The notes below the pieces were generated by a model, which saw only the letters and a program-made list of their open reading frames with translations, did no database searches and was not told where the DNA came from. From the NCBI GenBank assembly GCA_900315105.1, contig OMXX01000172.1, positions 1-6,299 on the forward strand: a stretch of DNA of 6,299 nt, in the 5' to 3' direction. This DNA comes from an uncultured Prevotellaceae bacterium. Its GTDB lineage: Bacteria > Bacteroidota > Bacteroidia > Bacteroidales > Bacteroidaceae. Made by a program: the position numbers and the translations under genes. Below, in pieces: positions 1-6,191 of the stretch (position 1 is the first letter of the stretch; the number at the start of each line of letters is the position of its first letter).

Positions 1-370
1 ATATACAACTGTCGCCGTTGGGGTCTTCCACGATGGGTTTGTCAGCACTCTGATAACTGAAACGTGTACCAGGTTCAGTATCAACGCTGATAATGCGTGT
101 AAGACAGTCGTCTTCACCGCCATTAAGTATTAAGAAGCTTAATGAGCTCTTTATGGCGTATGGAAACACACCACCATTATAAAGATAGCAACCATGATAG
201 GTTGTTGGCATATCGTCGATAACCAAAACCAGGTTACCATCAATGCTTTCTAATATCATATTCTGGTTCTGCTCATTAATTTGTAAGACGATGTGCGTTA
301 CCTCACCACTGCGCACCTTGTCTATTACATCACTATCCACCTCTAAGGCAATAGCCACCTCGTTGCTCAT
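1..370 (-). CDS. Acidic protein of unknown function, restart frame after duplication (C-terminus outside window)
   Basis: The frame is open from ATG at 370 to the left edge (123 codons, no stop), so the C-terminus is missing. It begins MSNEVAIALEVD and contains HIVLQINEQNQN, DGNLVLVIDDMPTTYHGCY, NGGVFPYAIKSSLSFL and a GGEDD stretch. I count about 20 Asp/Glu against 6 Lys/Arg, so the visible part is strongly acidic. There is no signal peptide or membrane segment, so it is probably cytosolic. I do not recognise the family. The ancestral start is most likely ATG 488 (MKSEDKEVD...), but a 94-bp tandem duplication puts that start out of frame. The ATG at 370 lies in the duplicated copy, preceded by the A/T-rich stretch usual for Bacteroidetes starts, and would replace the first ten residues with Met-Ser. 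It lies downstream of res on the same strand. A role with the restriction system is only a guess from position. Confidence 0.6.
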   Translation of the reverse strand, partial: MSNEVAIALEVDSDVIDKVRSGEVTHIVLQINEQNQNMILESIDGNLVLVIDDMPTTYHGCYLYNGGVFPYAIKSSLSFLILNGGEDDCLTRIISVDTEPGTRFSYQSADKPIVEDPNGDSCI

Positions 371-459
371 TAATTTGTAAGACGATGTGCGTTACCTCAC
401 CACTGCGCACCTTGTCTATTACATCACTATCCACCTCTAAGGCAATAGCCACCTCGTTG
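270..459. repeat. Perfect 94-bp tandem duplication
   Basis: Copy one is 270-363 and copy two is 364-457. All 94 bases are identical by eye, and the two-base start of the unit (TG) occurs once more at 458-459, giving a 2-bp microhomology at the junction. The unit length is not a multiple of three (31 codons plus 1), so it shifts the frame of the gene it lies in. The identity suggests a recent slippage or recombination event, or an assembly artefact. Confidence 0.95.
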
Positions 460-488
460 ATATCGACCTCTTTATCTTCTGACTTCAT
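333..488 (-). pseudogene. Original 5' end of the acidic gene, frameshifted to a 51-codon ORF by a 94-bp duplication
   Basis: Reading starts at ATG 488, about 30 nt after the predicted transcription start and 51 nt after the res stop. An in-frame TAA at 518-516 excludes a longer start. The peptide MKSEDKEVDINEVAIALEVD continues through VLQINE in the right-hand copy of the repeat. It then enters the left-hand copy in the wrong frame (QRGGYCLRGG) and stops at TAG 335-333. Without the second copy it would read straight into INEQNQNMILES and the rest of the gene. As it stands it is either the dead 5' end of a disrupted gene or a short upstream ORF whose translation passes over the restart ATG at 370. 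Product function is unknown. Confidence 0.6.
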
Positions 489-524
489 AGACGTTTTGCT
501 ATTGGATATTCTTGTTTACGATGG

Positions 525-532
525 CAAAGATA
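525..532 (-). promoter_or_regulatory. Bacteroidetes -7 box for the acidic gene
   Basis: Read on the minus strand the site is TATCTTTG, a full match to TAnnTTTG, followed by CC. Transcription would begin near 520, giving a leader of about 30 nt to ATG 488. No good -33 TTTG is found at 19-21 nt spacing; the position falls inside the last codons of res and reads roughly TGTGG. The gene may therefore have its own weak promoter in addition to read-through from the mod-res operon, as no terminator is visible after res. Confidence 0.6.
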
Positions 533-539
533 CAAATAA

Positions 540-3080
540 TTATCTTATTATTCCACACTCCTTAAATAAATCATCCAAATAATTATCACTATATTTGGTT
601 GCGTCAGTCAGTCGATGGCTGATAGCAGAATTGGCGAAGTCAAGCCTTAGCATCCTATCACCATATTTCCTTGTCATTTCAAACCGCTCAACGTTTCCTT
701 CTGCTTCTTGTGCATACTTAGCCATCGCCTTAGCCTTGGGGATGTTATCTTCATCTTTCTTATGCGGTTCAAAGATATCCAGGAGATAGCCGCCATGCCC
801 GTCTTTCCTGACAATGATAAAATCAGGGTAGAATGGATGCACCTTTTCATTCATCATATATGGAATACATAAAGCCCATGGCTTTCGATCCTGATTACGT
901 AACCAACAGACAAAGTCAGGATCTTTTTCTGCTTCGATAATAACCTCCTTCTCCCAATTATTCAATGGGAATAATGCCTTTCCTTCCTGATCAACAAATA
1001 GATGTTTTCGATCCTCCCATTGTTCTTCGCCTTTAGGCAGATAAATGGTATTAGGCAGTATCCATGAATGCTCACTTACTTCTTCGCCTTCTCGTGTGTA
1101 TTTGTCGTATTTACTCTTTACGTTCTCACTATATTTCGAAAGATACTTCCTGTAGTTATGCTTATATTGATAGAATGTATCCTTGGCATATTTGTCGAGT
1201 TCTGCCATGCATTCTTCTGACTGCACAAACAGTATCACCTCTACTTTGGACTTTATGGGGTCTTCTTCGTCATAGTTTTCACGAACATAACGAAGTCCTG
1301 CATTCTTTAGTTTAGAATCAGCCCTGAGAAACTCACGCTCAATGTCATAATCAGTCAATTCCAAGACTAAGTTCGAAGCATCTTTCAATTTGTTTTCTGT
1401 CAAATACTCCATCTTGCTTTCCATTAAAATGAATTGCTTGATATCGCGTACCTTATTATTATAGTCGCCCGCTGCCTTCAGTTTTTCTATGTAGTCCGAT
1501 ATCATCATACCAATCTGCTTAGATACTCTGACAGCAGCATCAGGGTCACAACCTTGTGTATTGGCTGCAAGATAGGCAAGATTAAACAATGAGGTCAGAT
1601 AATTGTTCACCTTGAACCTATTCAGAACATATGTCTTCAACTGTAGATTATTCAACCATTCAAAGACATCTTTTTTATTCTCTGCCACATGTAGTTCTTG
1701 TTCATCGGAGCTACCTACTGCATTCTTCTTGATATTTGAAGGTATTCCTTCACCATCCTTACTACTTAGGGCATCAATGACTCTTTGAACATTCTCATTG
1801 TTGTAGTTAGGCAAAAATAGATGTACATTGTTCAACGATTCATCACCTTCAATTCTGCGATGCAATGGTGTGCGCACCATACGGCCCATCAACTGAGCGA
1901 TATAAGTGTAGTCGTTAGCAGTTCTGAACGACATCATAGTCTCTGCTCTTGGACAATCCCAACCTGTAGAAAGACTCTCCTTGAAAAATACAATCCTTAC
2001 CTTTTGACTTTCGTCGATTCTTGAAGGTTCCACATAAGGAACTCTCAGACCATTTATATTAATATCAGTCTTAGGTTCACCAAACGAATGAGCCACTTCA
2101 GCTTCATACAGACTTCTGCCAAGTTCTTCTTCTACAGTTTTCAGACATTCATCGAGATTCGTTTCCGAAATCTTATCCCCTTGACCGTTTTCGACCTGTA
2201 TCACCATGACTGGATATACTATTGGCTCATGCTCCCTTTTGCAATAGTCTTCCCAATGCTTGCATTTCTCCATCCATTCACGAGTGGCATATTTCAAGAT
2301 GGCCATGCCGCGCTGCATCTGGTTATCGCCAGGATAACTGATTTCTATTTCGTCTTTCAGTAGTCCTGAGTCTTTTACCTTTTCTGCATCAATAGTCCAA
2401 GACCGAGTAGTGGAACCAGAGTCTTTAATGAGTTCTGTAAAACGATCTACGGTGGCACTCATGCCTATCACAATGGGCATTCTGTTTAGTTCATCGTCAG
2501 GACTTCCAAAGATAAACTTCTGCATGATACTATTTGCCTGTTTCGTTTCGCTGGCTTTTGATGTACCACGATGCGCTTCATCAATAATGAAATACAGCCG
2601 ATGACCTTTATTCTCGATAGTATTTTGAAGCGTCTGCCAGATTGTATAATCTCGTCCGTCACCTTTCTTGGTTAGATTACTCGACTTACTCAACTTCTGA
2701 ATATTCAAGAAGTATATCTTTCCATCTTGCAATTCAGCCTTGTCGAAAGAGTCTTCACGGATTATTTCCAGACTATTGATTGGCAACTGGAATCTTGTTT
2801 CACGTTCCACCTTGTGCATGGACTGTTCATTCAGTTCTGGGTCATCCGACAGCCAGATAAAGATAGAGTCTCTTTCACTTTTGTTGTTTTCATCACCACA
2901 GAGTATTTTCTCTATCAATCCCGACATGATGATGGTCTTGCCGGCACCTGTTGGAGCTGCCAGTGTAATGATGGTATTTTCACCATCATCCTCATAGTCA
3001 CGTTTTGCTTTCTTGCAGAACGAACGAAGTTTATCTAATGCCTCTATCTGAAAAGGAAAAAGTTCTGATGCTATAGCCAT
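540..3080 (-). CDS. res: Type III-like restriction enzyme, Res subunit (DEAH helicase plus nuclease)
   Basis: This is the ATP-dependent restriction subunit, acting with Mod on unmethylated DNA in the cytoplasm. Superfamily 2 helicase motifs occur in order: Q-like FPFQIEAL (8-15), Walker A PTGAGKT (43-49), Walker B DEAH (167-170), SAT (208-210), motif V ESLSTGWDCPRA (368-379) and motif VI QLMGRMVRTP (396-405). Residues 410-700 are mostly helical linker. The C-terminus has WLRNQDRKPWALCIPY (726-741), then PDF (752-754) and LLDIFEPHKK (766-775), placed like the PD-(D/E)xK nuclease of type III Res proteins. The Lys expected two residues after the acidic one is Phe770 here, with Glu771-Pro-His following. 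I associate a D-I-x-E-P-H signature with a Res subfamily, so this is probably not decay. At 846 residues it is shorter than EcoP15I Res (about 970). It starts one base after the mod stop, so translation is probably coupled. No frameshifts are seen. Confidence 0.92.
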   Translation of the reverse strand: MAIASELFPFQIEALDKLRSFCKKAKRDYEDDGENTIITLAAPTGAGKTIIMSGLIEKILCGDENNKSERDSIFIWLSDDPELNEQSMHKVERETRFQLPINSLEIIREDSFDKAELQDGKIYFLNIQKLSKSSNLTKKGDGRDYTIWQTLQNTIENKGHRLYFIIDEAHRGTSKASETKQANSIMQKFIFGSPDDELNRMPIVIGMSATVDRFTELIKDSGSTTRSWTIDAEKVKDSGLLKDEIEISYPGDNQMQRGMAILKYATREWMEKCKHWEDYCKREHEPIVYPVMVIQVENGQGDKISETNLDECLKTVEEELGRSLYEAEVAHSFGEPKTDININGLRVPYVEPSRIDESQKVRIVFFKESLSTGWDCPRAETMMSFRTANDYTYIAQLMGRMVRTPLHRRIEGDESLNNVHLFLPNYNNENVQRVIDALSSKDGEGIPSNIKKNAVGSSDEQELHVAENKKDVFEWLNNLQLKTYVLNRFKVNNYLTSLFNLAYLAANTQGCDPDAAVRVSKQIGMMISDYIEKLKAAGDYNNKVRDIKQFILMESKMEYLTENKLKDASNLVLELTDYDIEREFLRADSKLKNAGLRYVRENYDEEDPIKSKVEVILFVQSEECMAELDKYAKDTFYQYKHNYRKYLSKYSENVKSKYDKYTREGEEVSEHSWILPNTIYLPKGEEQWEDRKHLFVDQEGKALFPLNNWEKEVIIEAEKDPDFVCWLRNQDRKPWALCIPYMMNEKVHPFYPDFIIVRKDGHGGYLLDIFEPHKKDEDNIPKAKAMAKYAQEAEGNVERFEMTRKYGDRMLRLDFANSAISHRLTDATKYSDNYLDDLFKECGIIR

Positions 3081-3081
3081 A

Positions 3082-5562
3082 TTATTTCTGGTAGTTAATC
3101 GTGAAGTTCTCTAAATAGTCTTTATAAAGCTGATAGGTTTTAGCCCACTTAAATGGTGCTGCCATCTCGCGGAAACCAATCTCAGAGTCCACAACTAAGA
3201 AGATCGTCTTAATATCCTTCCTATCTTTCATCTGATCTAAGAATACGGCGTAGTTGCTTTCTTCTGTCATGATGGCCATTTTATTCTCATCCAAAATCAT
3301 GAACGACGGAATACCTTTCCCTTCCAATGATGGGCACTCGCCGATAGCACCAGCCTTCATCCAGAACAATGGCAGTAATTCACGGAACTGGCGATAAGCT
3401 GCTACGGAGTTCTTGTCAAGGAAGCCTAATTTGAAGAATTTCGCGTTGGCCTTAAAGCCGTCCTGCATAGGGCTTAACACAGACTCTTCTTCTGTGATAT
3501 TGCCCAACAACTCAATTATATCAGCCTTAGCCTTTTTAAACGCTTCATTGTTTCTGGTTACAATATATATATCCATCAAATGGCCTTGATCCTCTAATGC
3601 TTCCAACCATTCATCTATATAGTTGATGTCAAACAGAATTGTGCAAGGATAGTTCTCCGATACAATAAACTTAGAATCAGCTTTAACAAGACTCTGAGGC
3701 AACTTGCCCTGACAACAAAATGCTACCAATTCTTTCTTTTGAGCAATTTTCATAGAAGACGGATTATCTATCAATGTAATTTGCTTGATAGTTCTTTCCT
3801 TCTCTTTTTCTTGCTTGAGATAGGTTTGGTATGTACCATTGATAGGGTTGTTATAAACATCCACTCCTAGAATGCTACACTTGGTACGAGGCCAATTTAC
3901 GTATCTTGCAATACCCCATTTATCCCATTCTTCTTGGCCCGGTTGTAATCCTGCATTCTTCAGTCTAGATTCTTCCTCAGCAGAAACCTCGTTATTTGTT
4001 ACCATAATACAGCGGCGTTTGCCATTATCCTCTGCATTTAATAGATTAACTGCATGAAGTGTTGTGCCACTACCAGCGAAGAAGTCTATGATTAAAGCAT
4101 TAGGTTTATTTTTCAAACACAAATATAAGGTATCTTTGACAGCATAAAGTGATTTTGGATAATCAAAACGATCAGGACCAATGATTGATTGTAACAAAGA
4201 TGTTCCATATTCACTTGCGTTATGAGTAACCTGATTCCAAACAGATTTTGGCTCTACGTATTTATTTCCAACACGATTTAATATGAGAGAACCTTTTTCG
4301 TCCTTACCTATAACTTCTATCGTTCCCTTTTCAATTTCTTCCAACAAGCCTTCATTTAAATAATTGATGGCCCATCTATCTTTTTTCTTGTTATAACTGC
4401 CAAGTTTAGCCCATCCACGTTCAAGATACTTTTTAAACGTATCACTTTTACACTGCCACCTTCCTTCATCCCCATTTGTCCTTAAAGGCCATACTGCGAC
4501 TAACCCTTCGGGGACATTAACAGTTTCTCTTGATAAACCAAGAGGTAAGTATTCTCCAACTTCTACTATATCTTTTGTTTGTGGATTTACATAAATGGGA
4601 TAAAAGTGTTTCTCTTTTTCTTCTCGTTTTGCGGCAGATCCTCGACGAAGCATAGAAAGCCATTGTACTTTTCCGCCACCATTATTTGATGAAGCAATCT
4701 GGCCTTCCAACATATTGCAATCAGTTTTGGCTATAGAAAAACTACCATTCATAACAAAGAATATAAATTCAGAAACACGAGAGAATTGTACCTTCTGCTC
4801 TCTATTTGTTTCTCCCCTTTTACCTTTGTGGGATACTCCTTTTCTGTTTATAATACTAGTAACCATCTGAATTGTAGCATCTGGGAATAATTCTTCCAGC
4901 AGGCATCCCAATCTCAGATATTCTTTTTCATCTATTGTGACTATTAATACGGAATCCTGGGGATTAAGCAATTTTTTAGCTAGTATCAGGCGCTTCTTCA
5001 TCATGCTCAACCATTTGCTATGACGGTAGCTGTCAGAGCTATCAACATAATCGTTGTTGTACTTCCAACTCTTATCGCCTGTATTGTAAGGCGGATCAAT
5101 GTAGATGCAATCGACCATGCCACTATAGAGATAAACCAATAATTGCAGGGCATGATAGTTGTCTGCCTCTATCAATGTGTGCCATAAGTCGCTGTCTGGT
5201 GCATTCTTTACGGCATCCATTGGCTTCAAGTATGGATAGATGGGATCTCCAAAGAGAGCAACGGCTACAGCTTCATTCTTGTTTAACTCCACCTGCTCAT
5301 GACTGTCATCTTCTCTTTCACAAAGCAGCGTTTCACCCTCTATCCGTTTTACACGGAAAAACTCTTTGAAGTAACCATCTTTACGAGCCACTAACGACTT
5401 CACCTTGATGGGCACTTCGTATAATGGGGTTGCTTCGGGCAGATGTTCTTCAAACACCAGTCCAAACTTCTTCTGTTGTTGTAAACGCGCTACCTCGTCA
5501 TTGATACGACGACGCAGCTCAGGGTCACTGATTCTGTCAATCAGGTCATTAATTACCGCCAT
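3082..5562 (-). CDS. mod: Type III-like DNA methyltransferase, Mod subunit (beta class)
   Basis: This subunit transfers a methyl group from S-adenosylmethionine to a base in the recognition site (N6-adenine expected for type III) and gives the complex its specificity. An N-terminal helical part includes KKFGLVFEEHLPE (31-43). Then come IEADNYHALQLL (131-142), the catalytic DPPY of DPPYNTG (156-162), a long variable target-recognition part (about 195-460), motif X-like DYPKSLYAV (467-475) and the SAM-binding FAGSGT (495-500). DPPY before FxGxG is the beta-class order used by Mod proteins. Residues from about 590 to 826 form an unassigned C-terminal extension, absent from the roughly 645-residue EcoP15I Mod. 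The start is fixed by an in-frame TAA six codons upstream; a weak AAGG lies just before ATG. The middle of the gene is clearly more AT-rich than its ends, as with swapped recognition domains. It is transcribed with res from the promoter near 5900. Confidence 0.93.
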   Translation of the reverse strand: MAVINDLIDRISDPELRRRINDEVARLQQQKKFGLVFEEHLPEATPLYEVPIKVKSLVARKDGYFKEFFRVKRIEGETLLCEREDDSHEQVELNKNEAVAVALFGDPIYPYLKPMDAVKNAPDSDLWHTLIEADNYHALQLLVYLYSGMVDCIYIDPPYNTGDKSWKYNNDYVDSSDSYRHSKWLSMMKKRLILAKKLLNPQDSVLIVTIDEKEYLRLGCLLEELFPDATIQMVTSIINRKGVSHKGKRGETNREQKVQFSRVSEFIFFVMNGSFSIAKTDCNMLEGQIASSNNGGGKVQWLSMLRRGSAAKREEKEKHFYPIYVNPQTKDIVEVGEYLPLGLSRETVNVPEGLVAVWPLRTNGDEGRWQCKSDTFKKYLERGWAKLGSYNKKKDRWAINYLNEGLLEEIEKGTIEVIGKDEKGSLILNRVGNKYVEPKSVWNQVTHNASEYGTSLLQSIIGPDRFDYPKSLYAVKDTLYLCLKNKPNALIIDFFAGSGTTLHAVNLLNAEDNGKRRCIMVTNNEVSAEEESRLKNAGLQPGQEEWDKWGIARYVNWPRTKCSILGVDVYNNPINGTYQTYLKQEKEKERTIKQITLIDNPSSMKIAQKKELVAFCCQGKLPQSLVKADSKFIVSENYPCTILFDINYIDEWLEALEDQGHLMDIYIVTRNNEAFKKAKADIIELLGNITEEESVLSPMQDGFKANAKFFKLGFLDKNSVAAYRQFRELLPLFWMKAGAIGECPSLEGKGIPSFMILDENKMAIMTEESNYAVFLDQMKDRKDIKTIFLVVDSEIGFREMAAPFKWAKTYQLYKDYLENFTINYQK

Positions 5563-5631
5563 AGCCTTAACTGTTTAATGATGGGGGCATCATCAAAGTC
5601 AAGCAAGCCGAATAAGATTCAAATAACAACA

Positions 5632-5707
5632 GTTTCCGCCAAGCACCTGTAGAAACGAAAAGTGGACACCTTGAACCACATCTCGTTCGGAGGTACTTGG
5701 CGGAAAC
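5632..5707. repeat. 17-bp inverted repeat (arms B and C of the leader)
   Basis: The arms are 5632-5648 (GTTTCCGCCAAGCACCT) and 5691-5707 (AGGTACTTGGCGGAAAC), complementary at 16 of 17 positions around a 42-base spacer. The core CCGCCAAG occurs a third time at 5780-5787, in the same orientation as the first arm. Confidence 0.9.
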
Positions 5708-5709
5708 CT

Positions 5710-5769
5710 AAGAATACAGATGTAGTAGTGCCCACATTACGTGAGCATCTACTGTTACTCTGTATTCTT
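5710..5769. repeat. 11-bp inverted repeat, internal hairpin of the leader
   Basis: AAGAATACAGA (5710-5720) is perfectly complementary to TCTGTATTCTT (5759-5769). The pairing can extend inward through GTAG/CTAC with a small asymmetric internal loop. It lies entirely between arms A and B, so it would sit inside the A:B stem. Confidence 0.85.
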
Positions 5770-5831
5770 GTTCTTTCCACCGCCAAGTTTCCCGAACGTT
5801 ATTGAATAAACAGCAAACGCTTATTTCTTTT

Positions 5832-5873
5832 TTACCCACAAAAGTCACACCGGCGTTCACACTTGAACATCAT
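5832..5873 (-). CDS. Possible 13-residue Cys-rich leader peptide
   Basis: ATG ATG lies only about 10 nt after the predicted start of the mod-res transcript and opens a short frame, MMFKCERRCDFCG, ending at TAA 5834-5832. It has three Cys in a CxxxCxxC pattern. It precedes the competing stems, as leader peptides of attenuators do. The frame is short enough to be chance, and no ribosome binding site is visible, so this is a weak call. Confidence 0.2.
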   Translation of the reverse strand: MMFKCERRCDFCG

Positions 5874-5888
5874 ACCGATGATCGTTTG

Positions 5889-5920
5889 CAAAGGTAAGCT
5901 AATTCCATGAAATCACCAAA
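5889..5920 (-). promoter_or_regulatory. Promoter of the mod-res operon
   Basis: On the minus strand, TTTG (5920-5917) is followed after 20 nt by TACCTTTG (5896-5889). This matches the Bacteroidetes primary sigma consensus (-33 TTTG, 19-21 nt, -7 TAnnTTTG) in both elements and spacing. Transcription should begin about 5883, leaving a leader of about 320 nt before the mod start, which is long for this group. Confidence 0.8.
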
Positions 5921-6131
5921 GAAAAATGCTGTTTTCTTTCCGAAAGTCCTAAATGATAACCTCTGGGGCCAGTCCCTATTGGGAACAAAAAAGTCTGAAA
6001 AGAAACGCTCTTTGGAGTGAAAACTGAAATAAATGGAGAAAAGTTGGAAGATAACTGAAAAATTCCTATCTTTGCAGCGTGAAAGGAACCTATATAGGGT
6101 AGGAGCCCCGTTTGAATCGGCAAGTGACCTA
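5899..6131. other. Non-coding gap between the ORF6N remnant and the mod-res promoter
   Basis: No credible gene was found. It holds two promoter-like sites pointing away from each other (5920-5889 leftward, 6044-6074 rightward), a self-complementary CCTATATAGG at 6089-6098 and one copy of a 20-bp repeat at 6105-6124. A small CCC-TATT-GGG hairpin near 5974-5983 has no T-run after it on either strand. Confidence 0.6.
6044..6074 (+). promoter_or_regulatory. Orphan rightward promoter
   Basis: TTG (6044-6046), a 20-nt spacer and TATCTTTG (6067-6074) followed by CA fit the Bacteroidetes promoter consensus. Transcription would begin near 6080 and run rightward, antisense to the ORF6N remnant. No rightward gene of any size follows within the window. 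It either drives a small RNA, or is left over from a lost gene, or serves something beyond 6299. Confidence 0.55.
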
Positions 6132-6191
6132 TCAATATAGAAGCACTTTTAAACTCCGCTTCAGATGGATAGCCCCGGTTGGTCCGGCAAG
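6105..6191 (+). repeat. Pair of 20-bp imperfect direct repeats
   Basis: GCCCCGTTTGAATCGGCAAG (6105-6124) and GCCCCGGTTGGTCCGGCAAG (6172-6191) match at 16 of 20 positions, 67 bp apart. Each can form a small hairpin (CCG/CGG in the first, CCGG/CCGG in the second) with a TTGRW-type loop. They lie just downstream of the rightward promoter, and the second copy ends four bases before the point where the ORF6N homology stops. Confidence 0.7.

Larger units (their letters stand above)
5632..5788 (-). promoter_or_regulatory. Structured 5' leader of mod-res with competing pairings
   Basis: In transcript order there are four elements. Arm A (5788-5780) reads ACTTGGCGG. Next is a hairpin whose arms at 5769-5759 and 5720-5710 pair over 11 bp. 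Arm B (5707-5691) contains CCGCCAAGT, and arm C (5648-5632) contains CTTGGCGGAAAC. A pairs with B over 9 bp, enclosing the hairpin. B also pairs with C over 16 of 17 positions, enclosing about 42 nt. The two pairings use the same B bases and exclude each other. The single B:C mismatch (5695) is matched in A:B. No U-tract follows C, so a classical terminator is not evident; C lies about 70 nt before the mod ATG. It could act as a regulatory switch, a processing site or a protein-binding site. It may instead be a remnant of a palindromic mobile repeat. No known riboswitch class is recognised. Confidence 0.5.
5567..5869 (-). other. Long frame with one internal stop inside the mod leader
   Basis: On the sense strand the frame is open from 5869 to TAG 5710-5708 (53 codons, including FVGKKEISVCCLFNN and RWKEQEYRVTVDAHV). 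After that it is open again for 46 codons to TAA 5569-5567, just before mod. There is no ATG near its beginning; GTG 5860 would be the likeliest start. It could be a small gene broken by one nonsense codon, or chance openness of a structured leader. I do not recognise the product. Confidence 0.2.

Noticed and set aside
385..582. Rightward 65-codon frame
   Set aside because: It lies opposite the acidic gene, the tandem repeat and the end of res. Its Ser/Thr/Leu-rich composition is typical of an antisense frame.
3082..5562. Simple-sequence-repeat phase variation in mod, as in pathogen modA/modB genes
   Set aside because: No tetra- or pentanucleotide repeat tract or long homopolymer was seen in the gene or at its start.
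540..5562. BREX or type I restriction locus
   Set aside because: There is no hsdS-like specificity gene, no PglZ or BrxC-like gene, and the methyltransferase has beta-class motif order with an adjacent Res helicase. This fits a type III-like pair.
5632..5707. Invertible promoter flanked by inverted repeats
   Set aside because: The 42-bp spacer contains no TAnnTTTG-like box, and the promoter lies outside at 5889-5920. No invertase gene is in the window.
5632..5790. CRISPR-like array suggested by three CCGCCAAG motifs
   Set aside because: The copies are in mixed orientation with unequal spacing and only 8-17 bp of match. They behave as stem arms, not as direct repeats with spacers.
5972..5986. 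GTCCC-TATT-GGGAAC hairpin next to a run of six bases (A on +, T on -)
   Set aside because: For a leftward transcript the T-run precedes the hairpin, and for a rightward one it is an A-run. Neither fits an intrinsic terminator, and the stem is only three to five pairs.
5899..6135. Leftward 78-codon frame beginning MIGHLPIQTG
   Set aside because: It covers the antisense of the rightward promoter, overlaps the -33 region of the mod promoter, has no ribosome binding signal and has low-complexity Phe/Ser composition. It is more likely non-coding.
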